Source: Pseudomonas sp. RC10 (lineage in GTDB: Bacteria > Pseudomonadota > Gammaproteobacteria > Pseudomonadales > Pseudomonadaceae). Taken from it: a stretch of DNA of 64,000 nt. Within the stretch, counting starts at the first letter, position 1; each line of letters begins with the position of its first letter. Position numbers and translations under genes: made by a program. Of the stretch, positions 18,731-27,736 are shown one piece after another. The stretch spans positions 4,712,001 to 4,776,000 of the forward strand of contig NZ_CP151650.1 of assembly GCF_038397775.1 (NCBI RefSeq). Direction: 5' to 3'. A model generated the notes under the pieces. The model saw only the letters and a program-made list of their open reading frames with translations. It ran no database searches and was not told the origin of the DNA.

Positions 18731-19326
18731 CAGTTCTTGTCCTTCTGACCCGGATTGCCAAGGCCGTCATTGCCCGCGCGGCCTTTGTCGCCCCGGGAGG
18801 CACCCATGCCCTTATTGCCCAAGGCTTCCAGCAGGCGCCTGGCGAATTCAGGTGTCGTGTTTTGCGTGTCCGGCACGACCACAGGCTCATTCATCACATG
18901 CAGCGCCGTGATACTGCCGGGGGAGACACCGAGCAACACTTGCTCGTTGCCGATCCGCACCAGCACCAGCCGGTCACGAGGCCCCAGCGCGCGGGAACCG
19001 ACCAGCTCGATCACCTGATTACCGGCAGGGCCTGCACGCTGCACTCGACGCATCAGCCAGGCCAGCACGAAGATCAGGCCGACCACCAGCAACAGGCCCA
19101 ACACCAGTTGGGTCAATTGCCCGGCGACACCACTGCCCAGCGCGCTGGACACTTGCGGAGCGGCCGCTGGTGCAACCGTTGAGGCCACGGTAGCCGCAGC
19201 GGGGGCAACAGCCGGGCTGGCATTCGCGACCGGCGCCGCCGGGTCGGCGGCCATGACGAGCCAGGACGTGGTCAGCAGCGCCAGCCCCGACAGGGCCTTG
19301 AGCCCCTTCACACAGAAACCGCCCAC
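18730..19326 (-). CDS. fliO: Flagellar biosynthesis protein FliO
   Basis: FliO helps FliP assemble. The 198-aa frame has an N-terminal signal-like segment ending AMAADPAAP, an Ala/Val-rich stretch, one membrane helix ([19 protein letters not shown], around residues 91-109) and the cytoplasmic FliO domain ([29 protein letters not shown], split over residues 122-150). The start is a GTG right after the fliN stop codon; another GTG 15 nt downstream is possible. Neither has a clear Shine-Dalgarno, suggesting coupling to fliN. Confidence 0.9.
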   Translation of the reverse strand: MGGFCVKGLKALSGLALLTTSWLVMAADPAAPVANASPAVAPAAATVASTVAPAAAPQVSSALGSGVAGQLTQLVLGLLLVVGLIFVLAWLMRRVQRAGPAGNQVIELVGSRALGPRDRLVLVRIGNEQVLLGVSPGSITALHVMNEPVVVPDTQNTTPEFARRLLEALGNKGMGASRGDKGRAGNDGLGNPGQKDKN

Positions 19327-19788
19327 TTAACGCAGCTTCTTGATGCGTTCGCTCGGGCTGATCACGTCGGTCAGGCGGATGCCGAACTTCTCGTTCACCA
19401 CCACCACCTCACCGTGGGCGATCAGCGTGCCGTTGACCAGCACGTCCAGTGGCTCACCCGCCAGACGATCCAGCTCGATCACCGAACCCTGGTTCAGTTG
19501 CAGCAGGTTGCGGATGTTGATATCGGTGCTGCCCACTTCCATGGAAATGGACACGGGAATGTCGAGAATCACATCCAGGTTCGGACCGTCCAGCGACACT
19601 GGGCCGTTGTTCTTCGGCATGCTGCCGAACTCTTCCATCGCCAGACGATTGGTCGAATTACCGGCGTCGGCGGCCAACAGCGCGTCGATGTCAGCCTGAC
19701 CGCCCTCGCCCGCTTCACCCAGGGCCGCAGCCCACTCGTCGGCCAGGGCCTGGTCGTCTGTGGAGTTCATTTCGTTTTCATCAGCCAT
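19327..19788 (-). CDS. fliN: Flagellar motor switch protein FliN
   Basis: 153-aa C-ring protein. The Asp/Glu/Ala-rich N-terminal half is followed by the SpoA domain (about residues 70-150: ILDIPVSISMEVGSTDINIR, then LNQGSVIELDRLAGEPLDV). The ATG at 19788 (MADENEMNST) is preferred to the longer frame because GAGG lies 6 nt upstream. fliM ends 60 nt upstream. Confidence 0.95.
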   Translation of the reverse strand: MADENEMNSTDDQALADEWAAALGEAGEGGQADIDALLAADAGNSTNRLAMEEFGSMPKNNGPVSLDGPNLDVILDIPVSISMEVGSTDINIRNLLQLNQGSVIELDRLAGEPLDVLVNGTLIAHGEVVVVNEKFGIRLTDVISPSERIKKLR

Positions 19789-19848
19789 GGTGATCCTCGA
19801 CAAGCATTATTCGTTTACACAGCACATTTTGAAGCTGACGGCAAAGCG

Positions 19849-20817
19849 TCAGCGGCGTTCGACCGGCTCGACCACTTGCAGGGCCAGATTGCCCTTGTGC
19901 GAACCCAGCTTGACCTTGAACGACGGTACGCCGTTGGCCCGCATCACCAGATGATCGTTCAGCTCTACCGGAATTACGTCACCCGGTTGCATGTGCAGGA
20001 TGTCCCGCAGTTTGAGCTGCCGACGGGCCACCGTGGCGCTCAACGGCACCGACACGTCCATCACGTCCTGTTTGAGCGCGTTGACCCAGCGTTCGTCCTG
20101 ATCGTCCAGGTCGGACTGGAAACCGGCGTCGAGCATTTCACGCACAGGCTCGATCATCGAGTACGGCATGGTCACGTGCAGGTCGCCGCCACCGCCGTCG
20201 AGTTCGATATGGAACGTCGAGACCACAATGGCTTCACTCGGGCCGACGATGTTGGCCATGGCCGGGTTCACTTCCGAGTTGATGTACTCGAAATTGACTT
20301 CCATGATCGCCTGCCAGGCTTCTTTCAGGTCGATGAACGCCTGATCCAGCACGATCCGCACCACGCGCAGCTCGGTCGGGGTGAATTCCCGGCCTTCGAT
20401 CTTGGCGTGACGACCGTCGCCACCGAAGAAGTTGTCCACCAGCTTGAACACCAGCTTGGCGTCCAGGATGAACAGCGCGGTGCCACGCAACGGCTTGATC
20501 TTGACCAGGTTCAGACTGGTCGGCACGTACAGCGAGTGCACGTATTCGCCGAACTTCATCACCTGCACGCCACCCACCGCCACGTCCGCAGAACGGCGCA
20601 GCAGGTTGAACATGCTGATACGGGTGTAACGGGCGAAACGCTCGTTGATCATTTCCAGGGTCGGCATGCGTCCGCGGACGATGCGGTCCTGGCTGGTCAG
20701 GTCATAACTTTTGACGCTGCCCGGTTCGATAACGCTTTCGGTCTGCACCAGACCATCGTCCACGCCGTGCAACAGCGCGTCGATTTCATCCTGGGACAGC
20801 AGGTCTTGCACGGCCAT
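19849..20817 (-). CDS. fliM: Flagellar motor switch protein FliM
   Basis: 322-aa C-ring protein that receives CheY-P. The N-terminal CheY-binding motif LLSQDEIDALL (residues 6-16) is intact, then the CheC-like middle domain and the C-terminal SpoA domain. It follows fliL by 9 nt. Confidence 0.97.
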   Translation of the reverse strand: MAVQDLLSQDEIDALLHGVDDGLVQTESVIEPGSVKSYDLTSQDRIVRGRMPTLEMINERFARYTRISMFNLLRRSADVAVGGVQVMKFGEYVHSLYVPTSLNLVKIKPLRGTALFILDAKLVFKLVDNFFGGDGRHAKIEGREFTPTELRVVRIVLDQAFIDLKEAWQAIMEVNFEYINSEVNPAMANIVGPSEAIVVSTFHIELDGGGGDLHVTMPYSMIEPVREMLDAGFQSDLDDQDERWVNALKQDVMDVSVPLSATVARRQLKLRDILHMQPGDVIPVELNDHLVMRANGVPSFKVKLGSHKGNLALQVVEPVERR

Positions 20818-20826
20818 GTCGTGGTC

Positions 20827-21330
20827 CTACTGCAGTACGTAGTTAGTGAAAAGAACCTGTTCGATGACGCTTTTGTTCAGCTCTTTCTGTCCGACTTCCT
20901 GCACCACCGCGGCAGCCTTCTGACGCAGCATTTCCATGCCGACAGGGGTCGCGATGGTGTCGAACGGCTGACCGGAGAACATCATCACCAGGTTATTGCG
21001 GATGACCGGCATGTGCACCTTCAGCGCTTCCAGGTCCGCGTGATCACGGGCCAGGAGGGTAATGCTGACCTGCATGTAGCGCTGACGGCCGTTGACGTTG
21101 TAGTTGACGACAAAAGGCGGCGTCAGCGGTTCGAAGATCGCCTCTTTCTTGGCGTTGGCCGCCTCGGCGACAGCGGCTGGATCAGGCTTGCTTTCGGCCT
21201 TGTGCATGATGAACCAGGTCGCGCCGACCGACAGACCAATGGCCAGCAACAAGCCCACCACCACCAGAATGATGACCTTCAACTTGCCTTTCTTCGCCGG
21301 GTCTTTAACTGCGTCGTCGCTCTTCGCCAT
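20827..21330 (-). CDS. fliL: Flagellar basal-body-associated protein FliL
   Basis: 167-aa single-pass protein that surrounds the stator in the periplasm. A Lys-rich cytoplasmic N terminus is followed by a helix (VIILVVVGLLLAIGLSVGAT) and the periplasmic SPFH-like domain (PPFVVNYNVNGRQRYMQVSI). First gene of fliLMNOPQR-flhB, preceded at 52 nt by a near-perfect sigma-54 promoter. Confidence 0.96.
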   Translation of the reverse strand: MAKSDDAVKDPAKKGKLKVIILVVVGLLLAIGLSVGATWFIMHKAESKPDPAAVAEAANAKKEAIFEPLTPPFVVNYNVNGRQRYMQVSITLLARDHADLEALKVHMPVIRNNLVMMFSGQPFDTIATPVGMEMLRQKAAAVVQEVGQKELNKSVIEQVLFTNYVLQ

Positions 21331-21381
21331 GCCAATAATCCGTCACTATCCAAGGGGTTCGGTGTTGCGTGACAGAGGGAG

Positions 21382-21397
21382 AGCAAGGTGTGTGCCA
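21382..21397 (-). promoter_or_regulatory. RpoN promoter for fliL operon
   Basis: The minus strand reads TGGCACACACCTTGCT, a full match to the TGGCAC-N5-TTGCW consensus. It lies 52 nt upstream of the fliL ATG and downstream of the terminator-like hairpin that closes fliK, so fliLMNOPQR-flhB should form its own RpoN-dependent unit. Confidence 0.85.
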
Positions 21398-21399
21398 GA

Positions 21400-21478
21400 A
21401 CGGCAGCGGCGAGCTTTGAGCTGCAAGCTTCGAGGAAAAGCAGAGAAGCAGTTTTGAGTAGTGAGCTTCAAGCTACGA
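21400..21478. repeat. Tandem AGCTTCAAGCT-type repeat
   Basis: Imperfect reiterations of AGCTT(C/G)AAGCT: GAGCTTTGAGCTGCAAGCTT near 21411 and GAGCTTCAAGCTACGAG near 21464, each followed by AAAAGCA. Such low-complexity AGCT-rich tracts are common between Pseudomonas genes. No coding frame. Confidence 0.6.
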
Positions 21479-21486
21479 GAAAAAGC

Positions 21487-21535
21487 AAAGCGGTGAGGCG
21501 GGAGAAACCGGGGTCTCTCTCGCACTCACCGCTTT
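21487..21535 (-). terminator. Probable terminator after fliK
   Basis: AAAGCGGTGAG (21487-21497) pairs with CTCACCGCTTT (21525-21535), extended inward by GCGGGAGA/TCTCTCGC with one G-U pair. On the minus strand the stem is followed by a T-rich GCTTTGCTTTTTC. It would separate fliK from the fliL operon. Confidence 0.75.
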
Positions 21536-21615
21536 TGATGTTGCTGTTACTTGCCGCTTGTAGCTCGCCATTCACAGCTGCTTTTCAGCGCCGCTGCCTG
21601 AAACGCCCGGGCGTT

Positions 21616-23061
21616 TTAGACGTAGTAGTCGACGGCGCTGGACCCCACGACCGTCAACGGCGCGTTGGCCGCTGCGGAGGCTGCGTCAACCGGGGCGCCG
21701 TCGGCGATGAGGTCGCTGTCGCTGGCACCGCCGACGCCGCGCGAACCGTTACCCCGCCGGCCGTCGCCGGACTGTTGCTGCTGAGCCTGCTGCTGCCAGC
21801 CTTGGGACTGGTCAGATACGTTGACGTTGACCTGCCCCATGCCCTGTTGAACGAACGACTCACGCAGACGGCCCATCTGGCTTTCCAGCGCTTCACGGAC
21901 ACCGACGTGGGCGCTCATGAAGGTGACTTGGGTCTGCTGGTCTGCCGCCATATTGACGCGGATGTCCAGACGGCCCAATTCAGCCGGTTGCAACTGAATG
22001 TCGGCCTGTTTCAGGTTCTGACTGGACAGGTACATCACGCGGTTGACCACGCCTTCGGTCCAGCCGCTCTGGTTCATGGCCAAGGGCTGGTTGATCAGCG
22101 GCGCGGGCGCTGGCGTGCTGGTCCTCACTTGTGCAGCCTGGGACAACGCGGCCAGACGCTCGGCAAAGTTATCGACGCGGGTGTCGCTGGTGGCGGTCTT
22201 GACGTCTTTCAGGCCATCGGCGAGCAAGCCGCTGAACGCCTTGTCACCCCCGCCTTCAGTGGCGTCTTTGTCCGCCGCCTTGTCGCCCAGCGCCGCCAGC
22301 GTGCCTGCCAACATCTGGGCAGGGTCGGCATTCGTGTCCTGCCTGGCGTCGGTTTTGCTCGCGTCGTTGCTGTGACCGTTCAATTGGGCGGTCTGTTGGG
22401 TCTTGTTCTGCAGCGCGACTTGCACGGCCGTCAGACCTTCAAGCGGGTCGGCCGACGGATCGAATTGATCGTCAGTGGCCGTCGTCGGCGCCTGAGCAAC
22501 AGGCGGCGCAACCACCGGAGCCGCAGTGGCTGCCAGCAACGCAGGGTCAACCACAGGCTGCACGTCTACCACCGGCGCAGGGACCGGCGTCTGAGGCGCG
22601 ACGACCAACAGCGAAGGATCAACGACCGGAGTCGCTACCGACCCATCCGCCACAGCGGTCGCGTCGGCCGCATTGGCCGCTTCGGTGGTGTCATCTTCGC
22701 TGTCGTCGTCATCATCGTCATCGTTGTCGCTACTGCTGCCCTTGCCGTCGTCGCTGTCCTTGGCGTGAACGGATTTGGCAGGCAAGGCATTGCCGTTTTC
22801 GGCAACCGTCTTGTCGGAAGCGGCAGACGTTTGCTTGTCGTCGTGCTTATTGTCGACCGCCGAAGTCTTGGCGCTGGCCGGCTTCGACGGACTGTCGTCG
22901 ACGGAGTTCGACTTCGGCGCAGACTGCTTGGCGAACACACTGGAAAAGCTGGAAGCCTTGTCCTTGACGGGGTCGGGGGCCTTCGCCGACGAGGCGGCGC
23001 TGGCTTTCTGGGCTTTGGCAGCCGTCAGAGCCGTCAGTAGGGGGTTGTTGGCGAGGGCCAT
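21616..23061 (-). CDS. fliK: Flagellar hook-length control protein FliK
   Basis: 481-aa exported ruler protein that measures the hook and triggers the FlhB switch. The first 300 residues are low-complexity (Ala/Asp/Ser/Lys-rich, including an acidic DDDDDDDSEDDT run). The conserved C-terminal hook domain is at about residues 325-415 (LNQADIQL-like LKQADIQLQPAELGRLDIRV). It ends in a Gln-rich tail. Flanked by its own candidate RpoN promoter and a terminator-like hairpin, so probably monocistronic. Confidence 0.93.
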   Translation of the reverse strand: MALANNPLLTALTAAKAQKASAASSAKAPDPVKDKASSFSSVFAKQSAPKSNSVDDSPSKPASAKTSAVDNKHDDKQTSAASDKTVAENGNALPAKSVHAKDSDDGKGSSSDNDDDDDDDSEDDTTEAANAADATAVADGSVATPVVDPSLLVVAPQTPVPAPVVDVQPVVDPALLAATAAPVVAPPVAQAPTTATDDQFDPSADPLEGLTAVQVALQNKTQQTAQLNGHSNDASKTDARQDTNADPAQMLAGTLAALGDKAADKDATEGGGDKAFSGLLADGLKDVKTATSDTRVDNFAERLAALSQAAQVRTSTPAPAPLINQPLAMNQSGWTEGVVNRVMYLSSQNLKQADIQLQPAELGRLDIRVNMAADQQTQVTFMSAHVGVREALESQMGRLRESFVQQGMGQVNVNVSDQSQGWQQQAQQQQSGDGRRGNGSRGVGGASDSDLIADGAPVDAASAAANAPLTVVGSSAVDYYV

Positions 23062-23097
23062 GTTGATCTCCGCAAGGACACGATTACCCAGAGACCT

Positions 23098-23113
23098 AGC
23101 AAATGGCGGGCCA
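23098..23113 (-). promoter_or_regulatory. Candidate RpoN promoter for fliK
   Basis: The minus strand reads TGGCCCGCCATTTGCT: correct GG/GC spacing, strong TTTGCT -12 element, one mismatch in the -24 TGGCAC. It ends 37 nt before the fliK ATG. In P. aeruginosa fliK is in the FleR/RpoN-dependent class. Confidence 0.6.
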
Positions 23114-23151
23114 CATCTGTATCAACTCGGTTTTCCAGTGGTCGCGACGTG

Positions 23152-23541
23152 TCAGTGTCGAGTCAGCGTGGTCTGTAATTCAACGTCGAAGAGGTCTCGT
23201 ACCACGTTGAATTCCAGATGAATGGCCCGGACCAGCTCCGAAATCCGCGCGCCGCTGACAGCGCTTTGATCCCGGACGAGCTCTTCGAGCTGGTGGCACA
23301 ATTCCGCCAGATGCGAGGCACCCATGTTGCCGCTGCTGCCTTTGAAGCTGTGGGCCATCGAGCGCAGGGTTTGCAGTTGAGTGGGTGACGCCGGGGAGAA
23401 ATCGGGGTGGTGAATCAGACCGTTCAGATCCGTGACACGGGCCTCCGAGTCCTTGATGAAGATGTGCAGCAATGCCGGGTATTCAGTTTCCATGACATCG
23501 CGCAACGTACTGAGTACGGTCAAATCCACATGAGTGTTCAA
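23152..23541 (-). CDS. hptB: Histidine phosphotransfer protein HptB
   Basis: 129-aa Hpt domain. The phosphorylated His64 lies in MAHSFKGSSGNMGA. In P. aeruginosa HptB passes phosphate from hybrid kinases to HsbR, which sets the partner choice of HsbA and so the motile/sessile decision. Here it follows hsbR by 33 nt, as expected for the locus. Confidence 0.9.
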   Translation of the reverse strand: MNTHVDLTVLSTLRDVMETEYPALLHIFIKDSEARVTDLNGLIHHPDFSPASPTQLQTLRSMAHSFKGSSGNMGASHLAELCHQLEELVRDQSAVSGARISELVRAIHLEFNVVRDLFDVELQTTLTRH

Positions 23542-23574
23542 TGCTTGCTCGCTCCTTGATCAAGATGCGCAGGA

Positions 23575-25287
23575 TTATGCCAGACCCTCCCACGCAAACT
23601 CCACAGACGCCGTGCGCCCATCCTCCGACCAGCGACACCGGTCGCTGAGTTGACGCACCAGGCTCAGACCTCGCCCGGACAATTGATCGACCGCAGGCGG
23701 CAATGCCAGCACATGCTCGGCATCGAAACCGTGGCCACTGTCGTGCACCTCGACGGTCAGGCGTCCACCCTGCCCCATCGGGATTACCTGGAAATTAAAG
23801 CGGATGAACCCGTCTTCCAGGTTATCCAGCCGCTCACCTCGCTGCTGATAGTACAGCGCAAAGCCTTCGGCGTTTTGCTTGAGCGCCGAATCCAGCCCCA
23901 GCACCCCGTGTTCCAGGGCATTGCTGTACAGCTCAGCCAGCACGATATACAGCTCGCTGCTCTGCTGGCGCAGGCCATGGACCTCCTGCAACAGCTGCAA
24001 GAGGTAGGGCAACGGATTGAAGCGTTTGAGCGTCGAGGCGCGGAATTCGAAACTCGCGGACCAGTCGAGCGGGCTGGAATCGCCGCTGTCGGTATAGATC
24101 ACCGACGGCGGGCCGAGGGATTCCGGCTCGGTGAAGCCCACTTCCAGCATGCTGACGTCATCGCGCACCTGCCCGCGAAACCGCGCCAACGCCCATTGCA
24201 CTTCTTCGATCAGCATCGCCGGGTTGCGGTTGGTCACGAACACGTTCTGCAAACGCCGGGCGCCGAACATCTCGCCTGTTTCGTCAGTGCTGTCCACCAC
24301 GCCGTCGGAGAGCAGAAATACCCGATCCCCCGGACCAAAGGGATAGACCTGAGTGTTGTCATCGAACGTGCCAGCGCTCAACACCCCCAGCGGCAAGTGG
24401 GCCGACACCAGCGGCGTGTGCGGGCGGCCGTCGCCATGCAGGAGGTAACCGTCCGGCAAACCACCATTCCACACCTCGACAAGGTGCTGCTTGAAGTTGA
24501 CGCACAGCAGCGCGGCGCAGCAGAACATGTCCACGGGCAGGATACGCTTGAGCTTGGCGTTCATCTCGCGCAGGGTTTCCGGCAGACCGTACCCCTTGGC
24601 CGTCATGCCATAGAACACCTCCGCCAGCGGCATCGCGCCCACGGCGGCAGGCAGGCCATGGCCGGTGAAATCGCCAAGCAGCACATGCATGTTGCCGGAC
24701 GGCGCCCAGGCCGCCAGCAGCAAATCGCCGTTGAACAGCGCGTAAGGCGATTGCAGGTAGCGGATGTTCGGCGCGCTCAGGCAACCGGAGTGAGCGATCT
24801 GATCGAACACCGCCTTGGCGACGCGCTGTTCGTTGAGCAGGTACTTGTGGTGCCGGGCAATCAGGTCGCGCTGTTGCAGGACCGTTTCCTGCAACAGGCG
24901 CAGGCGATTCATCGCGTTGATCTTCGCCGCCAGCACCACCTGGTTGTAGGGCTTGGCAACGAAGTCATCGCCGCCCGCATCGAGACAGCGAGCCAGGCCT
25001 TCGCCTTCGGTCATGGAGGTGAGGAAGATGATCGGCACCAGCGATTCGCCCGCCAGTTCCTTGATCCGACGAGCAGCCTCGAAACCGTCCATCACGGGCA
25101 TCAGGGCGTCCATCAGGATCAGTTGCGGGCGGCGCTGTTCGAACAGCGCCACAGCTTCGGCCCCATCGCACGCGCTCAGCGCCTCATGGCCCTGGCGGCT
25201 GATGATCGCCGAGAGCAGCATGCGGTCGCTGGCATTGTCATCGGCGATGAGGATCGTCAGGCGCTCGGGTGGCGCGGAACCCACCAT
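23575..25287 (-). CDS. hsbR: HsbR-type response regulator with PP2C phosphatase and ATPase (anti-sigma kinase) domains
   Basis: 570-aa regulator. Receiver domain with phospho-acceptor Asp60 (LILMDALMPVMDG), a linker helix, a PP2C/SpoIIE phosphatase domain (about residues 190-385: LLLAAWAPSGNMHVLLGDFT, LLSDGVVDSTDETGE) and a C-terminal HATPase_c domain (about 425-568: ELYSNALEHGVLG, VEVHDSGHGFD, GRGLSLVRQL). It should phosphorylate or dephosphorylate HsbA according to its own phosphorylation by HptB. Its ATG overlaps the hsbA stop codon (TGATG). Confidence 0.92.
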   Translation of the reverse strand: MVGSAPPERLTILIADDNASDRMLLSAIISRQGHEALSACDGAEAVALFEQRRPQLILMDALMPVMDGFEAARRIKELAGESLVPIIFLTSMTEGEGLARCLDAGGDDFVAKPYNQVVLAAKINAMNRLRLLQETVLQQRDLIARHHKYLLNEQRVAKAVFDQIAHSGCLSAPNIRYLQSPYALFNGDLLLAAWAPSGNMHVLLGDFTGHGLPAAVGAMPLAEVFYGMTAKGYGLPETLREMNAKLKRILPVDMFCCAALLCVNFKQHLVEVWNGGLPDGYLLHGDGRPHTPLVSAHLPLGVLSAGTFDDNTQVYPFGPGDRVFLLSDGVVDSTDETGEMFGARRLQNVFVTNRNPAMLIEEVQWALARFRGQVRDDVSMLEVGFTEPESLGPPSVIYTDSGDSSPLDWSASFEFRASTLKRFNPLPYLLQLLQEVHGLRQQSSELYIVLAELYSNALEHGVLGLDSALKQNAEGFALYYQQRGERLDNLEDGFIRFNFQVIPMGQGGRLTVEVHDSGHGFDAEHVLALPPAVDQLSGRGLSLVRQLSDRCRWSEDGRTASVEFAWEGLA

Positions 25288-25589
25288 CAGCCGATGCGGA
25301 AGAGTTTGGAGAAGTTGGAGATGGCGAGGATTTTCTGAACGTCGTTGCTGCAGTTTTCCAGCCGCACATCGGAGCGATCGCCACCGGCGTGGTCGCGCAA
25401 CAACAGCAACATGCCCAATGCCGAGCTGTCGAGGTAGTTGGTTTCCTTGAGGTCGACCACGTACCGTTTGGCCTTGTTTTCCTTTTCATAGGCACCGCGG
25501 AAGTCCTGGTGCGTCGAGAAGTCAAAGCGTCCCTTGATCTTGATGGTCAGTTGCTGCTCGTCTGCAGAACGATCGGAAGTTACTGACAT
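25287..25589 (-). CDS. hsbA: Anti-sigma factor antagonist HsbA
   Basis: 100-aa STAS-domain protein. The phosphorylatable serine lies in YLDSSALGML (Ser55/Ser56). In P. aeruginosa unphosphorylated HsbA binds the anti-sigma factor FlgM and favours FliA-driven motility, while phosphorylated HsbA binds the diguanylate cyclase HsbD. The ATG at 25589 (MSVTSDRSADE) has AGGGA 8 nt upstream and is preferred over a longer in-frame start. Confidence 0.92.
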   Translation of the reverse strand: MSVTSDRSADEQQLTIKIKGRFDFSTHQDFRGAYEKENKAKRYVVDLKETNYLDSSALGMLLLLRDHAGGDRSDVRLENCSNDVQKILAISNFSKLFRIG

Positions 25590-25734
25590 GACAAATCCCT
25601 TATGTGAAACGGTGTCAGACGGGTGAAGTTTTAGCATTGGTTTTGCGGCGCGGCAAATGGAGTTTGTTGTGGGTTCTGCCTGGGGGCAGAAGATTTCGCC
25701 TCCGGCGAGTTACTTGGAAAAGCACCCCAAGTAA

Positions 25735-25905
25735 CCAAGGGTGCCTGCTCCTGGTTTGGCCCTGACTGCGTCAGGGCCAAACCAGGAGCAAAGCGTTTTT
25801 GGTTACTTTTGGCTGGGCCGGCATTCCGGGCGCTCTTGCCAAAAGTGACCCGCCGTAAGGGTGGAACCATAAGCCGCCGTTACCGCAGCAACGGATATAC
25901 ACGCG
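25735..25905. repeat. Long Pseudomonas extragenic repeat, copy B, with a perfect 21-bp palindrome
   Basis: Between fliJ and hsbA. Two perfectly complementary 21-nt arms (25746-25766 and 25770-25790) are separated by TGC; the right arm and the following roughly 120 nt match the repeat at 374-480. GGTTACTTTTGG/CCAAAAGTGACC forms a second stem. It would make a very stable hairpin between the two transcription units. Nothing coding was seen in the 329-nt gap 25590-25918. Confidence 0.85.
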
Positions 25906-25918
25906 AAACTAAAAGCCC

Positions 25919-26371
25919 CTAAAACTGCTGATCAACCCTCGGCAACCGCTGCGACAACTCATCCAGCAGTTTCTGCTCGCGCTTATCTTCCAGCGCTCTC
26001 GCCTCGTCGATGTACCGCTGCACCAGCTTGCGCAACCCCTCGACCCGGGCATACGCCTTCTGCCATTCACCCCGGGCTTTATTCAGGTTGTTCTGGTGCC
26101 AGTTCAGACTCTGCCGCTGCTGACTCACCGCCGTCTCAAGCTGGTTGAGAAAGCGCTGGTAGTTCATCAGCCACTGTCCGGACACGCCATTGGCGCCTTT
26201 GTCGATCCATTGCTGTTGATAGTCGGAGCGAAACTTCTCCAACTCGCCGAGTTTGCTCTCGGCCAGCCGAACCTGTCCTTGAAAATGCCCCAGACGCTGA
26301 ACGGCGGTCTTTTCGGCCTTTTCGGCCATGTCCACCACCGGCGCCAGTCGGGCGGCGCGACTCTGGGCCAT
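25919..26371 (-). CDS. fliJ: Flagellar export chaperone/regulator FliJ
   Basis: 150-aa, almost entirely predicted coiled coil (RHAR-rich heptads, e.g. AEKTAVQRLGHFQGQVRLAE), the form of the FliJ stalk that sits in the FliI hexamer and contacts FlhA. Last gene of fliEFGHIJ, 6 nt after fliI. Confidence 0.95.
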   Translation of the reverse strand: MAQSRAARLAPVVDMAEKAEKTAVQRLGHFQGQVRLAESKLGELEKFRSDYQQQWIDKGANGVSGQWLMNYQRFLNQLETAVSQQRQSLNWHQNNLNKARGEWQKAYARVEGLRKLVQRYIDEARALEDKREQKLLDELSQRLPRVDQQF

Positions 26372-26377
26372 GGGCTA

Positions 26378-27736
26378 TCAGCCCCCGGCCTGAGGATTGA
26401 AGATCCTCGCCAGCTGCGCTTCGCTGCTCTCCATGCTCTCGTTGTCGTGCAGCCCTTGACGCAGATAACGCACCAGTTGCGGCTGCAGATTGATCGCCGT
26501 GTCCGTCTCGCGATCCCCCCCGGCGACATAGGCACCGACGCTGATCAAGTCACGGCTCTGCTGGTAGCGCGACCACAATTGCTTGAAGTATTGGGCCTGA
26601 ACCATGTGCTCGGGCGAGACCACGGATGGCATGACCCGGCTGATGGACGCTTCGATGTCGATGGCCGGGTAATGACCCTCTTCCGCCAGGCGCCGCGACA
26701 GCACGATGTGGCCGTCCAGCACGCCCCGCGCCGAGTCGGCAATCGGGTCCTGTTGGTCGTCGCCTTCGGACAAAACGGTGTAGAACGCGGTGATCGAACC
26801 GCCGCCCTTCTCCGCGTTACCGGCACGCTCCACCAGTTTCGGCAGTTTGGCGAACACTGACGGCGGATAGCCTTTGGTTGCGGGCGGTTCGCCGATGGCC
26901 AGGGCGATTTCCCGCTGGGCCTGGGCGAAACGGGTCAGGGAGTCCATCAGCAACAGGACGTTCTTGCCCTTGTCGCGGAAATATTCGGCGATCCGCGTGC
27001 AATACATCGCCGCGCGCAGACGCATCAGGGGCGCGTCGTCTGCAGGGGATGCGACGACTACAGAACGCTTGAGGCCTTCTTCACCGAGGATGTGTTCGAT
27101 GAACTCCTTCACCTCACGGCCCCGCTCACCGATCAGCCCGACGACAATGATGTCGGCCTCGGTGAAGCGGGTCATCATCCCCAGCAGCACGGATTTACCC
27201 ACGCCGGTCCCGGCGAACAGGCCCAGACGCTGGCCGCGACCCACCGTCAACAAACCGTTGATGCTGCGAATGCCGACGTCCAGCGGCTGGCTGATGGGGT
27301 CGCGTTTGAGCGGGTTGATGGTCGGGCCGTCCAGCGGCACCCAGTCTTCGGCCTTCATGCCGCCCTTGCCGTCCAGCGGACGACCGGCGCCATCGAGCAC
27401 GCGACCGAGCATGGTCATGCCCATCGGCAAACGCCCGGTGTCAGGCAGCGGCACCACGCGCGCGCCCGGCGCAATGCCAGCGACGCTGCCCACGGGCATG
27501 AGGAAAACCTTGCCACCGGCAAAGCCCATGACTTCCGCTTCGACTTCCACCGGTTGATGGCTGTCGTCGTTGATCACCACGCAACGGCTGCCCATCGCCG
27601 CACGCAGACCCTCCGCTTCAAGCGTCAGGCCCACCATGCGCAGCAGGCGGCCTTCGACCACGGGCTGAACGGGCAAGCTGATGGCGTCAGGGTAGGCGCT
27701 CAGGCGTTTGCCGAAGCTGGTGCGCTCAAGACGCAT
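26378..27736 (-). CDS. fliI: Flagellum-specific ATPase FliI
   Basis: 452-aa export ATPase related to F1-beta. Walker A GTGVGKSV at about residues 176-183, Walker [15 protein letters not shown], and the signature [14 protein letters not shown]. It drives substrate unfolding at the export gate with FliH and FliJ. Its start overlaps the fliH end by 11 nt. Confidence 0.97.
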   Translation of the reverse strand: MRLERTSFGKRLSAYPDAISLPVQPVVEGRLLRMVGLTLEAEGLRAAMGSRCVVINDDSHQPVEVEAEVMGFAGGKVFLMPVGSVAGIAPGARVVPLPDTGRLPMGMTMLGRVLDGAGRPLDGKGGMKAEDWVPLDGPTINPLKRDPISQPLDVGIRSINGLLTVGRGQRLGLFAGTGVGKSVLLGMMTRFTEADIIVVGLIGERGREVKEFIEHILGEEGLKRSVVVASPADDAPLMRLRAAMYCTRIAEYFRDKGKNVLLLMDSLTRFAQAQREIALAIGEPPATKGYPPSVFAKLPKLVERAGNAEKGGGSITAFYTVLSEGDDQQDPIADSARGVLDGHIVLSRRLAEEGHYPAIDIEASISRVMPSVVSPEHMVQAQYFKQLWSRYQQSRDLISVGAYVAGGDRETDTAINLQPQLVRYLRQGLHDNESMESSEAQLARIFNPQAGG

